From Microbacterium sp. LWH7-1.2 (lineage in GTDB: Bacteria; Actinomycetota; Actinomycetes; Actinomycetales; Microbacteriaceae), in assembly GCF_038397755.1 (NCBI RefSeq), contig NZ_CP151637.1:868001-932000 (forward strand): DNA of 64,000 bases. The letters run 5' to 3'. Both the position numbers and the translations under genes were made by a program. The notes below the pieces were generated by a model. That model searched no databases and was not told the origin of the DNA. It worked only from the letters and a program-made list of their open reading frames with translations. Each line of letters starts with the position of its first letter. Position 1 is the first letter of the stretch. Shown in pieces: positions 39,417-48,789 of this stretch.

Positions 39417-40499
39417 TCAGTTGTTCCGGTCGAGCCGGCGGGTGATCACGGGATAGACGTCGCGGGCGGCGTCCTTCCCGATGAAGCAGTCCATGTGGGC
39501 GTACCCGGGGATGACGTCCCGCGTGTAGAACTCGTCGCCGTTGCGCTCGCGCAGCACGTCGTAGGTGATCTGGCTTCCCTCGGGCACGAACAGACGGTTG
39601 TCGGCACCGTGGAGGAACGCGATCGGCAGGCGGAGCCCCGACACGTCGTCGAGATAGTCGTGCTCGCCGTCGGCGCTCACGGCGTGGTCCTCGCGGAGGA
39701 TTCTCGTGATGTGGCGCAGCGTCGTCATGTTGGCGACGCCGAACGCCTCCTCGAGGTGGTCGTGCGTCGCCTCGTTCAGCTGCGCGTGGTCGTACACCTC
39801 GCCGTACATGAACATCACGCGCCGGCAGAACGGGCGGTCGCACGGCTCGTCGCCGGAGGGGTAGATCGCGAGCGCCTTGTCGTACAGCGTCTCGCCCCAC
39901 GAGGGGTCGTCGTCGAACTCGGTGGTGAGCGTGTCGAAGCCCAGCGCCTGCAGGATGTTCCCCGCGTAGATTCCGGCGCGCAGCTCGTTGAGGGTGCCGC
40001 CGCGAGGGTGGAGGGTCACCTGCGAGGCGACGGCGGACCGCACGCCCTCGAGGCCGAGCCCCAGCGCCATCAGCATCGTCAGCGATCCGACGCAGTGCGC
40101 CACGATCTGCACCGACTCCGCTCCCGACACCGCGCGCACCTCGGCGACCGCGGCCGGATAGTCGTACTCGGCGATGTCGTCGAGTGTGAACTGCGTTCCG
40201 CCCGACGGCAGCGCCGGGCTCGCGCGGTAGTCGAGCACCCACACGTCGTAGCCGTGCTCGTAGAGGTACTCGGGGAAGTTCGTGTCGGTGGTGTCGATCG
40301 TGTACGCGAATGCCGACGTGCCGAACCCGGGCGTGAGGATGACGGGGCCTTTGCTTCCGCCCTCGAACCGCGTGAGGCGCAGCATGACCCCGTCGACGGT
40401 GTCGAACTCGTGGATCGTGGGCTCGCCGCAGCGCAGCGGGCGTCGAACGCGTTCGTCCGAGGCTTCCGTCGCCGTCGATGCGGCTTCGTGCTCGCTCAT
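39417..40499 (-). CDS. alpha/beta hydrolase with cysteine nucleophile, paralogue
   Basis: This 360-residue paralogue of the hydrolase at 29512 has elbow VAHCVGSLTMLMAL (Cys136), PVILTPGFGTS as oxyanion region, LPIAFLHGADNRLFVPEG as the acid region and GYAHMDCFIGKDAARDVYP with His335. Upstream, CCGTACGG lies 20-27 bases before ATG 40499. A G-rich ribosome-binding site (GGGGGG) precedes the start. It is cotranscribed with the 486-residue protein. Cysteine in place of serine suggests acyl transfer or thioester chemistry rather than simple hydrolysis. Confidence 0.72.
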   Translation of the reverse strand: MSEHEAASTATEASDERVRRPLRCGEPTIHEFDTVDGVMLRLTRFEGGSKGPVILTPGFGTSAFAYTIDTTDTNFPEYLYEHGYDVWVLDYRASPALPSGGTQFTLDDIAEYDYPAAVAEVRAVSGAESVQIVAHCVGSLTMLMALGLGLEGVRSAVASQVTLHPRGGTLNELRAGIYAGNILQALGFDTLTTEFDDDPSWGETLYDKALAIYPSGDEPCDRPFCRRVMFMYGEVYDHAQLNEATHDHLEEAFGVANMTTLRHITRILREDHAVSADGEHDYLDDVSGLRLPIAFLHGADNRLFVPEGSQITYDVLRERNGDEFYTRDVIPGYAHMDCFIGKDAARDVYPVITRRLDRNN

Positions 40500-40518
40500 C
40501 TCGACCCCCCAGCGTCAG

Positions 40519-40526
40519 CCGTACGG
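40519..40526. promoter_or_regulatory. CCGTACGG palindrome before the second cysteine hydrolase
   Basis: This is the same 8-bp palindrome as at 32982-32989 before the GMC gene, located 20-27 bases upstream of a start codon in the same accessory cluster. It is a candidate shared operator. The rest of 40500-40659 shows no gene or other clear element. Confidence 0.35.
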
Positions 40527-40671
40527 AGATCGTCGCGGCGAGGCGGGACCGGCCCACGGGCGACGACGGAGTCAGCATATTGCCCGGCAAGCGCTCTCGT
40601 CACGAAGTTCAGGAGCCTCGTGGGGTGCCCGTGATACCCGCCGCCCGAGAACCACTGGCTAGACTCGTCGC

Positions 40672-40737
40672 GTGGAACTCGTCTGGTCGACCGCTGCAGC
40701 GGCAGTGCAGACCGACACGCGAACGCTCGGTGCCTGA
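40672..40737 (+). CDS. candidate threonine-rich leader peptide upstream of thrS
   Basis: GTG 40672 lies 6 bases after TAGACT (40660-40665), the leaderless spacing seen repeatedly here. The 21-codon frame reads VELVWSTAAAAVQTDTRTLG then Ala and TGA. Four of 21 residues are Thr, three of them alternating (T-D-T-R-T). It ends 69 bases before thrS. A Thr-rich peptide directly upstream of threonyl-tRNA synthetase suggests ribosome-mediated attenuation. It is too short for statistical support on its own. Confidence 0.5.
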   Translation: MELVWSTAAAAVQTDTRTLGA

Positions 40738-40762
40738 GCGGGCGGGGCGCGGCGTGCGCCCG
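40711..40762 (+). promoter_or_regulatory. candidate thrS attenuator hairpins
   Basis: Three hairpins overlap the end of the leader peptide: ACCGA/TCGGT (40711-40731); CGCTCGG/CTGAGCG with a 3-base loop (40724-40740), exclusive with the first; and CGGGCG/CGCCCG or GGGCGC/GCGCCC (40739-40762), terminator-like but without a U-run. The Thr codons cover the first strand, as an attenuator would require. A second -10-like TAGCCT at 40771-40776 could give attenuator-independent expression. Confidence 0.4.
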
Positions 40763-40806
40763 AAGCTGAGTAGCCTTGAATCCGAGCCATTCCCAGGAGA
40801 GTTTCC

Positions 40807-42801
40807 GTGACTGACGCTGTGTCCTACCCCGCCGACGGCTTCGCCCTGTTCCCCGACCGCTCCGTGGTCGCGCTCCGCGTGAACGGCGAGCTCAAAGACC
40901 TCGCGACGGTGGTGGACGAGACGGATGCCGTGGAGCCCGTCACCATCGACAGCCCCGATGGCCTCGCCATCCTGCGCCACTCCACGGCGCACGTCCTCGC
41001 CCAGGCCGTCCAGCGCATCAACCCGCAGGCCAACCTCGGCATCGGCCCGCCCATCACCGACGGCTTCTACTACGACTTCGGCGTCGAGCACCCCTTCACC
41101 CCCGAGGACCTCAAGGCCATCGACAAGGAGATGGCGCGCATCATCCGCGAGGGCCAGCGCTTCGTCCGCCGCGTCGTGAGCGACGAAGAGGCGCGCGTGG
41201 AGCTCGTCGACGAGCCGTTCAAGCTCGAGCTCATCGGGCTGAAGGGCGGCGGAGCCGAGAAGACCGAGGGTGCGTCCGTCGAGGTCGGCGCCGGCGAGCT
41301 CACGATCTACGACAACGTCGACCGTGACGGCCAGACCGTCTGGAAGGACCTCTGCCGCGGGCCGCACCTGCCGAACACACGCATGATCGGCAACGGCTGG
41401 GCGCTGCAGCGCATCGCCGGCGCATACTGGCGCGGCAGCGAGAAGAACCCGCAGCTGCAGCGCATCTACGGCACCGCGTGGCCCACCAAGGACGAGCTGC
41501 GCGCCTACCAGACCCGCCTCGAGGAAGCCGCCAAGCGCGATCACCGCAAGCTCGGCAAGGACCTCGATCTCTTCTCGTTCCCCGACGAGATCGGCTCGGG
41601 CCTGTCGGTGTGGCACCCGCGCGGCGGCGTCGTCCGCGGCGAGATGGAGCAGCACGCGCGTCGCCGCCACATCGCGGGCGGCTACACCTATGTGTATACG
41701 CCGCACATCTCGAAGGAGGACCTGTTCCTCACCTCGAACCACCTCGTCACGTACAAGGAGGGCATGTTCCCGCCCATCGTGATGGACGAGGAGCGCGACG
41801 AGCACGGCGAGATCACCAAACACGGCCAGGACTACTACCTGAAGCCGATGAACTGCCCGATGCACATCCTCATCTACAAGGAGCGCGCCCGCAGCTACCG
41901 CGACCTGCCGATGCGCCTCGCCGAGAACGGCACGGTGTACCGCAACGAGCTCTCGGGCGCCCTGCACGGCCTCACCCGTGTGCGCGGCTTCACCCAGGAC
42001 GACTCGCACCTGTTCGTCACCCCCGAGCAGCTGGAGGAGGAGGCAACCCGCGTCCTCGAGTTCGTCATCTCGATGCTGCGCGACTTCGGCCTCGACGAGT
42101 TCGAGCTCGAGCTGTCGATGCGCGACGACGAGAAGGGCAAGTGGATCGGCTCGGACGAGTTCTGGGAGTACTCCACCAACGCCCTGCGCAACGTCGCCGT
42201 CGCGAGCGGGCTGAAGCTGACCGAGGTCCCGGGCGAGGCCGCGTTCTACGGTCCGAAGATCGACCTCAAGACCCGCGACGCTATCGGCCGCACCTGGCAG
42301 CTGTCCACGGTGCAGGTCGACCCGAACCTCCCCGAGCGCTTCGAGCTGGAGTACACGGACCGCGACGGTCAGAAGAAGCGGCCGATCATGATCCATCGCG
42401 CGCTGTTCGGCTCGATCGAGCGGTTCTTCGCGATCCTGCTCGAACACTACGCTGGCGCGTTCCCGGTGTGGCTGTCGCCCGTCCAGGTGGTCGGCATTCC
42501 CGTCGCCGAGGACTTCGCGGACTACCTCGGCGAGGTCATCGACCAGCTGAAGGCCGAGGGCGTGCGGGCCGAGCTCGATCACTCCGACGATCGCATGCAG
42601 AAGAAGATCCGCACGCACACCACCCAGAAGGTCCCGCTCCAGCTCATCGCGGGCGCCCAGGACCAGGCAGGTGGCACCGTGTCGTTCCGCTTCCGCGACG
42701 GCTCGCAGGAGAACGGCGTGCCGATCGCCGACGCCGTCCGCCGCGTCCGAGAGGCGATCGCTTCCCACGCGCTGGTCAACACCGCGGAGGACTTCGCGTG
42801 A
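40807..42801 (+). CDS. thrS: threonyl-tRNA synthetase
   Basis: ThrRS charges tRNA-Thr. The 664-residue class II synthetase starts at GTG 40807 behind CCAGGAGAG. The N-terminal TGS-like domain is short. The editing domain carries [12 protein letters not shown] (His-x3-His). The catalytic domain has the zinc-ligand region [15 protein letters not shown], motif 2 [15 protein letters not shown] [19 protein letters not shown], and motif 3 [20 protein letters not shown]. The C-terminal anticodon-binding domain begins near [16 protein letters not shown]. It overlaps the HIT gene by 4 bases. Possible attenuation upstream is described separately. Confidence 0.95.
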   Translation: MTDAVSYPADGFALFPDRSVVALRVNGELKDLATVVDETDAVEPVTIDSPDGLAILRHSTAHVLAQAVQRINPQANLGIGPPITDGFYYDFGVEHPFTPEDLKAIDKEMARIIREGQRFVRRVVSDEEARVELVDEPFKLELIGLKGGGAEKTEGASVEVGAGELTIYDNVDRDGQTVWKDLCRGPHLPNTRMIGNGWALQRIAGAYWRGSEKNPQLQRIYGTAWPTKDELRAYQTRLEEAAKRDHRKLGKDLDLFSFPDEIGSGLSVWHPRGGVVRGEMEQHARRRHIAGGYTYVYTPHISKEDLFLTSNHLVTYKEGMFPPIVMDEERDEHGEITKHGQDYYLKPMNCPMHILIYKERARSYRDLPMRLAENGTVYRNELSGALHGLTRVRGFTQDDSHLFVTPEQLEEEATRVLEFVISMLRDFGLDEFELELSMRDDEKGKWIGSDEFWEYSTNALRNVAVASGLKLTEVPGEAAFYGPKIDLKTRDAIGRTWQLSTVQVDPNLPERFELEYTDRDGQKKRPIMIHRALFGSIERFFAILLEHYAGAFPVWLSPVQVVGIPVAEDFADYLGEVIDQLKAEGVRAELDHSDDRMQKKIRTHTTQKVPLQLIAGAQDQAGGTVSFRFRDGSQENGVPIADAVRRVREAIASHALVNTAEDFA

Positions 42802-43448
42802 ACGACGACCCGCTTGCGGGGAGTCGCGAAGTCACGGTCCCTGAGCCTGTCGAAGGGCGCGTGAGTGACGACGAGGTCGGGTCGGCGGTGCCGGGAACGG
42901 ATGCCGCGGACCCGGCGCTCGTCGACGCCGCGACGCTTCCGGGGGTCCCTGATGAATTCCAGCGCCTCTGGACGCCGCACCGGATGGCTTACATCCAGGC
43001 CGGACCCGAGGTGCTGCGCAAGGAGTGCCCGTTCTGCGCGGCGCCGCGCAGGTCCGACGAGGACGGCCTCATCGTGTTCCGCGGGCGCACGGCGTACGCG
43101 CTGCTGAACCTCTTCCCGTACAACTCCGGGCACCTTCTGGTGTGCCCTTACCGTCACATCGCGACGTACGACGAGGCGACCGAGGAAGAGGTCGCCGAGA
43201 TCGGCCTGCTGACGCAGCAGGGCATGCGGGTGCTCCGTCAGGTCTCGCGCTGCGACGGATTCAACATCGGCATGAACCAGGGGCACGTGGCCGGCGCCGG
43301 CGTCGACGAGCACCTGCACCAGCACATCGTGCCGCGGTGGGGCTCCGACGCGAACTTCTTCCCGATCATCGCGAAGACGAAGGCGCTGCCTCAGCTGCTC
43401 GGCGACGTGCGCCGTGCGGTGTCCGACGCCTGGAACGCGTCGACCTGA
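42798..43448 (+). CDS. HIT-family protein (AP4A phosphorylase-like)
   Basis: GTG 42798 overlaps the thrS stop and has GGAGG 8 bases upstream; GTG 42861 is an alternative. It gives 216 residues. The HIT domain (~70-200) shows [33 protein letters not shown] and the catalytic [14 protein letters not shown] (HxHxH). Such proteins hydrolyse or phosphorolyse dinucleoside polyphosphates, and pairing with thrS is conserved in actinobacteria. The N-terminal extension contains VPEPVEGR, encoded by an inserted REP-like palindrome. Confidence 0.88.
   Translation: MNDDPLAGSREVTVPEPVEGRVSDDEVGSAVPGTDAADPALVDAATLPGVPDEFQRLWTPHRMAYIQAGPEVLRKECPFCAAPRRSDEDGLIVFRGRTAYALLNLFPYNSGHLLVCPYRHIATYDEATEEEVAEIGLLTQQGMRVLRQVSRCDGFNIGMNQGHVAGAGVDEHLHQHIVPRWGSDANFFPIIAKTKALPQLLGDVRRAVSDAWNAST
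42838..42857. repeat. REP-like palindrome inside the HIT coding frame
   Basis: TCCCTGAGCCTGTCGAAGGG matches a widespread dispersed bacterial palindromic repeat core (CCCTTCGACAGGCTCAGGG on the other strand). It is translated in frame as PEPVEG within the poorly conserved N-terminus. I see no other copy in the window. Confidence 0.5.
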
Positions 43449-43454
43449 GGGGAG

Positions 43455-43481
43455 ACGGATGCTGCGCGCTGCGGCATCCGT
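43455..43481. terminator. bidirectional terminator HIT / pdxY
   Basis: ACGGATGC (43455-43462) and GCATCCGT (43474-43481) pair around an 11-base GC-rich loop, between convergent genes 46 bp apart. Confidence 0.65.
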
Positions 43482-43494
43482 TCCGCTCCCGCTA

Positions 43495-44346
43495 TCAGCG
43501 GACCTGCGTGACCTCGAACTGCAGGCGCGGGTTCGCGTAGGCGTCCTGCGATTCGACGAGCTGCAGCTCGCGCTCGCCCGAGGCGTGGGTGCGCTCGAGC
43601 AGGTCGAAGACGCTGGAGGTGGTGCGGGCGAGGGCGTCGGCCGCGTCGGTGGTCCGGTGGTAGTGCGCCGTGAACAGCGCCGCCGTGACATCGCCCGACC
43701 CGTTGGCCTTCATCGGGATGTGCGGCGTCTGCACGATCCACGCGCCGTCGTCGGTGACCGCGAGCATCTCGATCGTGCCCTCGGCGCGATCCGGGCGCTC
43801 GACGCTCGTCACCAGGACCGTGCTCGGGCCCATCGCACGCGCGGCGTCCGCGGAGGCGAGGGTCGAGTCGAGGTCCGACGGCTCGGTCTCGGTGAGGAAG
43901 CCCAGCTCGAACTGGTTCGGGGTGATGATGTCGGCGGCCGGCACCACGCGGTCGCGCAGCAGCACCGGGATCGCGGGAGCCACGAAGCAGCCGGATTTCG
44001 CGTTGCCCATCACCGGGTCGCACGCGTAGATCGCGGCCGGGTTGGCCTGCTTGACCCGCACGACGGTGTCGAGAATGACGTCGGCGATGCCGTCACCGCC
44101 CTGGTATCCCGACAGGACGACGTCGATCTGCGGGAAGACGCCGCGGTCCTCGATGCCGGCGACGACGTCGCGCACGTCGTCGGGACTGATCATCGGGCCG
44201 CGCCATGCGCCATACCCGGTGTGGTTCGAGAAGTTCACGGTGTACACCGGCATGACCTCGACGCCGATGCGCTGCAGCGGGAAGACCGCGGCGGAGTTGC
44301 CGACGTGGCCGTAGGCGACCGCGGACTGGATCGAGAGGATCTTCAC
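43495..44346 (-). CDS. pdxY: pyridoxal kinase (PdxY)
   Basis: This ATP-dependent kinase of the B6 salvage pathway phosphorylates pyridoxal and related vitamers. GTG 44346 overlaps the pdxR stop (GTGA) and gives 283 residues. [21 protein letters not shown] (with GHVGN substrate motif), [31 protein letters not shown] and [17 protein letters not shown] (the GSGD anion hole) are family hallmarks. It is coupled to the MocR/PdxR regulator and lies next to pdxST, which makes PLP de novo, so the locus gathers both supply routes. Confidence 0.9.
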   Translation of the reverse strand: MKILSIQSAVAYGHVGNSAAVFPLQRIGVEVMPVYTVNFSNHTGYGAWRGPMISPDDVRDVVAGIEDRGVFPQIDVVLSGYQGGDGIADVILDTVVRVKQANPAAIYACDPVMGNAKSGCFVAPAIPVLLRDRVVPAADIITPNQFELGFLTETEPSDLDSTLASADAARAMGPSTVLVTSVERPDRAEGTIEMLAVTDDGAWIVQTPHIPMKANGSGDVTAALFTAHYHRTTDAADALARTTSSVFDLLERTHASGERELQLVESQDAYANPRLQFEVTQVR

Positions 44347-45701
44347 CGCTCGATCATGCCACTTCGCGCGTGACGAGCCGTCCACCCCGCCGCGCGCACG
44401 GCCGCGGCCACATCGACCGCGAGCCGTTCGGCGTCGGCGTCGTCGAGGTCGTGAACCGTGAGTCGGAGGCGGCGAGAAGGCTCGCCGCCGCCGAGCACGA
44501 AGTCGTCGCCCGCGCGCGCGAGCCACCCCCGCCGCATGAGCTGCTCCGACACCGCCCGCGCAGGCACGGGGAGCGGGATCCACAGGTTCAGCCCATCGCC
44601 CGCGTCCGCCGGCACACCCTCGTTCGCGAGCCGCTCGACGAACGCGGCGTTGCGCGCCGCGTAGTGCGCGCCGGCGCGCTCGATCGCGGCCATGGTCGCA
44701 GCATCCGTCACCAATGCGTGGGTGAGTCGCTGCAGCAGGTGGCTCACCCACGTCGTGCCGGGGGTGAGGCGCATGGCGAGCCGTTCCGCGGTCTCGGGAT
44801 CGGATGCCGTCACCGCGAGGCACATGTCGGGTCCGAGGAACTTCGACACCGACCTCACGAGCGCCCAGCGGCGATGGCCGGCCGCGACGAGGGAGTGGAA
44901 CGGCTGCCGCGAGAGGAGGGAGAAGTGGTCGTCCTCGATCACGAGCACGTAGGGGTGCTCGCGGAGCACATCGCGCAGCTCCCCGGCGCGGCGCGCGGAG
45001 AGGCTGGCTCCGGTCGGGTTCTGGGCGCGCGGCGTGTGGACGACTGCGCGGACGCCCTGCTCGAGCGCGGCGCGCAGGCCCTCGACGGTCATCCCCTCGT
45101 CGTCGACGGGCACGGCGACGGGGCGGTAGCCGCCGATCCGCACGGTGTGGATGCTCGTGAGGAAGCACGGGTCCTCGAGCGCGACGGCGTCGTCACGCGT
45201 GAGCGCCTGGGCGAGCAGTCGCTCGACGGCGTCCGCGGCGCCGCTGGTGACGGTGAGGTGCATGTCCGCGGCCGCGGCGAGCCCGTCGCGCATCCACTCG
45301 AGCGCCCAGCGCTCGAGCCCCGGATCGATGACCGGTTCGCCGTACAGGACGGGCCGGCCGGCCATCGCCGCGAGCGCGCCGGACAGATCGGGGATCAGCT
45401 CGGGGTCGGGATTGCCGGTGCCGACATCGCGCAGCACGCTGCCCGCGGCGAAGCCCTCCTGGGCGACGGGGGAGGAGAGGTCGGCCACGCGCGTGCCGCC
45501 GCGGCCACGTGTGACGATCACCCCCGCCTGGGTGAGCTGGCGATACGCCGCCACCACGGTGTTGCGGTTCACGCCGAGCTCGTCCGCGAGGGAGCGCACG
45601 GGCGGCAGGGTGTCGCCGGGATGCAGCTCGCCGCGTTCGACGCGGGCGCGCAGGCTGTCGGCGATCTCGGATGCGGATCGGCCGCTGATGTCGAGATTCA
45701 T
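44343..45701 (-). CDS. pdxR: MocR/PdxR-type regulator (GntR DNA-binding + aminotransferase fold)
   Basis: MocR-type PdxR proteins sense PLP and control pdxST. ATG 45701 ([20 protein letters not shown]) has GAAGGG 5 bases upstream; ATG 45752 is less likely because it lies in the promoter. It gives 452 residues. The winged helix (~5-70) includes [20 protein letters not shown]. The aminotransferase-like domain (~110-440) has [31 protein letters not shown] and [16 protein letters not shown] with the PLP lysine. It is divergent from pdxS across a palindromic operator and coupled to pdxY. Confidence 0.85.
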   Translation of the reverse strand: MNLDISGRSASEIADSLRARVERGELHPGDTLPPVRSLADELGVNRNTVVAAYRQLTQAGVIVTRGRGGTRVADLSSPVAQEGFAAGSVLRDVGTGNPDPELIPDLSGALAAMAGRPVLYGEPVIDPGLERWALEWMRDGLAAAADMHLTVTSGAADAVERLLAQALTRDDAVALEDPCFLTSIHTVRIGGYRPVAVPVDDEGMTVEGLRAALEQGVRAVVHTPRAQNPTGASLSARRAGELRDVLREHPYVLVIEDDHFSLLSRQPFHSLVAAGHRRWALVRSVSKFLGPDMCLAVTASDPETAERLAMRLTPGTTWVSHLLQRLTHALVTDAATMAAIERAGAHYAARNAAFVERLANEGVPADAGDGLNLWIPLPVPARAVSEQLMRRGWLARAGDDFVLGGGEPSRRLRLTVHDLDDADAERLAVDVAAAVRAAGWTARHARSGMIER

Positions 45702-45760
45702 GCCCGCCCTTCGGATGACGTCCTGCCCCGCCGAGTGCAAGGCCACGCCCATGCTATCTT

Positions 45761-45774
45761 TTGGCCTAGGCCAA
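45761..45774. promoter_or_regulatory. palindromic operator between pdxR and pdxS
   Basis: TTGGCCTAGGCCAA is a perfect 14-bp palindrome in the 130-bp divergent spacer. It overlaps the likely core promoters of both genes (minus-strand TAGCAT at 45756-45751; plus-strand AATACC around 45773). It is the natural candidate for PdxR binding. Confidence 0.6.
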
Positions 45775-45831
45775 TACCCGCATTGTCCTCACCCGTTGCG
45801 CCTGGGCGCTCCGATATCGAAGGGAAAGCTC

Positions 45832-46722
45832 GTGACCACTGCCGACACGGGAACCGACCGCGTCAAGCGCGGACTCGCCGAGATGCTCAAGGGCGGCGTC
45901 ATCATGGACGTCGTCACGCCCGACCAGGCGAAGATCGCCGAGGATGCCGGCGCAGTCGCCGTCATGGCCCTCGAGCGCGTGCCCGCCGACATCCGCGCCC
46001 AGGGCGGCGTCTCGCGCATGAGCGACCCCGACATGATCGACGGCATCATCGAGGCCGTCTCGATCCCGGTCATGGCGAAGGCGCGCATCGGCCACTTCGT
46101 CGAGGCGCAGGTGCTGCAGGAGCTCGGGGTCGACTACATCGACGAGTCCGAGGTGCTCTCACCCGCCGACTACGTGAACCACATCGACAAGTGGAACTTC
46201 ACCGTGCCGTTCGTGTGCGGCGCCACGAACCTGGGCGAGGCGCTCCGCCGCATCAACGAGGGCGCGGCGATGATCCGCTCGAAGGGCGAGGCGGGCACCG
46301 GCGATGTCTCGGAGGCCACGAAGCACATCCGCAAGATCACGAGCGAGATCAACGTGCTGCGCTCGATGACGAAGGACGAGCTGTACGTCGCTGCGAAAGA
46401 GCTGCAGGCGCCGTACGACCTCGTCGCCGAGATCGCCGAGACCGGCAAGCTGCCTGTCGTCCTCTTTGTCGCGGGCGGCGTCGCCACACCCGCGGACGCC
46501 GCGATGATGATGCAGATGGGCGCCGACGGCGTGTTCGTCGGCTCGGGCATCTTCAAGTCCGGCAACCCCGCCCAGCGCGCGGCCGCCATCGTGAAGGCCA
46601 CGACGTTCTACGACGACCCCAAGGTGATCGCGGACGTGTCGCGCGGCCTCGGCGAGGCCATGGTCGGCATCAACGTCGCCGACCTGCCCGCGCCGCACCG
46701 CCTCGCCGAGCGCGGCTGGTGA
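45832..46722 (+). CDS. pdxS: pyridoxal 5'-phosphate synthase subunit PdxS
   Basis: PdxS is the synthase subunit that makes PLP from ribose-5-phosphate, glyceraldehyde-3-phosphate and ammonia. GTG 45832 follows GAAGGGAAAG and gives 296 residues. The (beta/alpha)8 barrel shows [20 protein letters not shown] (catalytic Asp), [35 protein letters not shown] (catalytic Lys) and [20 protein letters not shown], which includes a phosphate-binding loop. Its last bases overlap pdxT by GTGA. Regulation by the divergent PdxR is inferred. Confidence 0.95.
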   Translation: MTTADTGTDRVKRGLAEMLKGGVIMDVVTPDQAKIAEDAGAVAVMALERVPADIRAQGGVSRMSDPDMIDGIIEAVSIPVMAKARIGHFVEAQVLQELGVDYIDESEVLSPADYVNHIDKWNFTVPFVCGATNLGEALRRINEGAAMIRSKGEAGTGDVSEATKHIRKITSEINVLRSMTKDELYVAAKELQAPYDLVAEIAETGKLPVVLFVAGGVATPADAAMMMQMGADGVFVGSGIFKSGNPAQRAAAIVKATTFYDDPKVIADVSRGLGEAMVGINVADLPAPHRLAERGW

Positions 46723-47318
46723 CCACACCGCCGCGCGTCGGCGTCCTGGCACTGCAGGGAGACGTCCGTGAGCACGTGCGCGTGCTCACGGACCTCGGCG
46801 CCGAGGCGCTCAAAGTCCGCCGTCCCGAGGAGCTCGCGGGCGTGGACGGGCTCGTGCTTCCCGGTGGCGAGTCCAGCGTCATCGACAAGCTCTCTCGTGC
46901 CTTCGGCATGCGCGAGCCCGTCCGCGAGGCGATCGCCGCGGGCATGCCGATGTACGGGACGTGCGCCGGGCTCATCCTCCTCGCCGACCGCATCACCGAC
47001 GGCATCGAGGGTCAGCAGACCTTCGGCGGGCTCGATGTCACGGTGCGCCGCAACGCGTTCGGAAGCCAGGTGGACTCGTTCGAGGTCGACCTCGACGTCG
47101 CGGCGCTCGGCGGGCCGCCCGTGCACGCCGTGTTCATCCGCGCACCCCTCGTCGAGGAGGCAGGCGACGGCGTCGAACGCCTCGCGAGCCTCGAGGACGG
47201 GCGCGTGGTCGCCGTCCGGCAGGGCTCGCTCCTGGGTACCTCTTTCCATCCCGAGGTCACGGGCGAGCACCGCTTCCACGCGCTGTTCCTCGACATGGTC
47301 CGCGAGCGGTTCCGGTGA
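46719..47318 (+). CDS. pdxT: pyridoxal 5'-phosphate synthase glutaminase subunit PdxT
   Basis: PdxT hydrolyses glutamine and channels ammonia to PdxS. GTG 46719 overlaps the pdxS stop, giving 199 residues. [20 protein letters not shown] is the family start, [15 protein letters not shown] the oxyanion region, and [11 protein letters not shown] carries the nucleophilic Cys. [15 protein letters not shown] carries the catalytic His and Glu. It is a complete class I glutamine amidotransferase of normal length. Confidence 0.94.
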   Translation: MTTPPRVGVLALQGDVREHVRVLTDLGAEALKVRRPEELAGVDGLVLPGGESSVIDKLSRAFGMREPVREAIAAGMPMYGTCAGLILLADRITDGIEGQQTFGGLDVTVRRNAFGSQVDSFEVDLDVAALGGPPVHAVFIRAPLVEEAGDGVERLASLEDGRVVAVRQGSLLGTSFHPEVTGEHRFHALFLDMVRERFR

Positions 47319-47341
47319 CGGGCGGGCACGACGCGTCGGGG

Positions 47342-47347
47342 TAGATT
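47342..47347 (+). promoter_or_regulatory. -10 element (TAGATT)
   Basis: TAGATT ends 7 bases before ATG 47355, the leaderless spacing. It indicates that the following gene has its own promoter after pdxT. Confidence 0.45.
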
Positions 47348-47354
47348 CTGAATC

Positions 47355-47876
47355 ATGACGATCAACGACTGGTGGCGCGAGCACCCCGAGGAGCGCTACT
47401 GGATGATCGCCCCGTCGCGCGGCGTCGTCGGCGACGCCCTCTCGGCACCCAAGGCCCAGGACGAACGCCGGTTCGAATGGTCCCACGAGCTCGTCGGGTT
47501 CACCGAGCCCGGCGACACGCTGTTCGTCTGGGACCGCACCCTGCCCGTGCCCGGCATCGCCGCGTGGGGCCGCGTGCTCGGGCCGCTGGGGGAGGAGACC
47601 CGCGAGCGCCGTGGCGACGACCTGCCGCACTGGCGCATGCCGATCAGTGACACCCTGCGTCTCGCCTCGCCGATCACTCTGCCGAGCCTACGCCGAGTCG
47701 GCAGCGAGATCGTCACGGTGCGCGACCGTGTGGAGGGGCTCACCGACGGACCCGTCTACTTCCCCTTCATCGGGTCGGCCGAGACGCTCGCACCGGCCCC
47801 CGCGTACCTCACGAAGGTCCCGCGCGACCTCGTGGCGCTGCTGTCGTCGCGGTTCGGCTTCGAGTTCGCGCTGTAG
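47355..47876 (+). CDS. hypothetical protein, PUA/EVE-like
   Basis: The 173-residue protein starts MTINDWWREHPEERYWMIAP. RYWMIAPSRG, the GFTEPGDTLFVWDRTLPVPG segment and AAWGRVLGPL resemble the strand order of EVE/ASCH-type PUA folds (enter with Y-W-x-h, 'G-D-x-h-h-h', then 'G-I-h-G-h-G-x-V'). Such proteins bind RNA or modified DNA. The match is from pattern only. The C-terminal half has no clear motif. It lies between pdxT and yebC and probably is transcribed alone. Confidence 0.5.
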   Translation: MTINDWWREHPEERYWMIAPSRGVVGDALSAPKAQDERRFEWSHELVGFTEPGDTLFVWDRTLPVPGIAAWGRVLGPLGEETRERRGDDLPHWRMPISDTLRLASPITLPSLRRVGSEIVTVRDRVEGLTDGPVYFPFIGSAETLAPAPAYLTKVPRDLVALLSSRFGFEFAL

Positions 47877-47884
47877 CGCGGGGA

Positions 47885-47890
47885 TAAACT
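47885..47890 (+). promoter_or_regulatory. yebC -10 element (TAAACT)
   Basis: TAAACT sits 59 bases before the yebC ATG, directly after the previous stop codon. A CAGGAGGACC ribosome-binding site precedes the ATG at 47950. Confidence 0.45.
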
Positions 47891-47949
47891 AGTCCGTCGG
47901 GCGAGGCGTTCACACGCCCGAACCCGACGAGCGCGAATTCAGGAGGACC

Positions 47950-48711
47950 ATGTCCGGGCATTCCAAGTGGGCCACGACCAAGCACAAGAAGGCCGTCATC
48001 GACAGCCGCCGTGCCAAGTCGTGGGCGAAGCTCATCAAGAACATCGAGGTCGCGGCCAAGCTCGGCGGCCCCGACCTGCAGGGCAACCCGACCCTGTTCG
48101 ACGCCGTGCTCAAGGCGAAGAAGACGTCGGTCCCGAAGGACAACATCGACCGCGCGATCAAGCGCGGCGCCGGCATCGGCGGCGAGTCCGTCGAGTACTC
48201 GTCGATCATGTACGAGGGGTACGGCCCGAACGGCGTGGCCCTCATGATCGAGTGTCTGACCGACAACAAGAACCGCGCCGCCGCCGAGGTGCGCACCGCG
48301 CTCACCCGCAACGGCGGCACGCTCGCCGATCCGGGCAGCGTCGCGTACAACTTCACCCGCAAGGGCGTCATCGTCGTCGGCGGCGAGGGCACCAGCGAAG
48401 ACGACGTGATGCTCGCCGTGCTCGAGGCCGGCGCCGAAGAGGTCGAGCCGCACGCGCAGGGCTTCGAGGTCATCACCGAGGCCACCGACCTCGTGACCGT
48501 TCGCTCCGCTCTGCAGGACGCCGGCATCGAGTACGAGTCGGCCGACGTCGAGTTCGTCCCCAACCTCAAGGTCGAGGTCGACGCCGACACCGCCCGCAAG
48601 GTCTTCCGCCTCATCGACGCCCTCGAGGACAGCGACGACGTCCAGAACGTCTACAGCAACTTCGACCTCACCGCCGAGGTTCAGGCCGAGCTCGAGAACG
48701 ACGAGGACTGA
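47950..48711 (+). CDS. yebC: YebC/PmpR-family regulatory protein
   Basis: The 253-residue protein starts [20 protein letters not shown], the universal YebC start. [34 protein letters not shown] and [18 protein letters not shown] follow, and [12 protein letters not shown] lies in the C-terminal domain. YebC proteins relieve ribosome stalling and have also been called DNA-binding regulators. A consensus AGGAGG lies 5 bases before ATG. Its position before ruvCAB is conserved in many bacteria. Confidence 0.94.
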   Translation: MSGHSKWATTKHKKAVIDSRRAKSWAKLIKNIEVAAKLGGPDLQGNPTLFDAVLKAKKTSVPKDNIDRAIKRGAGIGGESVEYSSIMYEGYGPNGVALMIECLTDNKNRAAAEVRTALTRNGGTLADPGSVAYNFTRKGVIVVGGEGTSEDDVMLAVLEAGAEEVEPHAQGFEVITEATDLVTVRSALQDAGIEYESADVEFVPNLKVEVDADTARKVFRLIDALEDSDDVQNVYSNFDLTAEVQAELENDED

Positions 48712-48726
48712 CCTCACCGAGACGAG

Positions 48727-48768
48727 GACGGATGCTGCGGCCAGGCGCGCCTGGCCGCAGCATCCGTC
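48727..48768. terminator. 42-bp perfect palindrome, yebC terminator
   Basis: GACGGATGCTGCGGCCAGGCG followed by its exact reverse complement gives 21-bp arms with no spacer. It begins 15 bases after the yebC stop and is followed by TCCTC rather than a U-run. Confidence 0.75.
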
Positions 48769-48789
48769 TTCCTCGCCTAGCGTGGGGGA

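Noticed and set aside
40500-40806. T-box riboswitch upstream of thrS
   Set aside because: I find no T-box (UGGN) antiterminator bulge sequence or specifier-loop arrangement; a leader peptide fits better.
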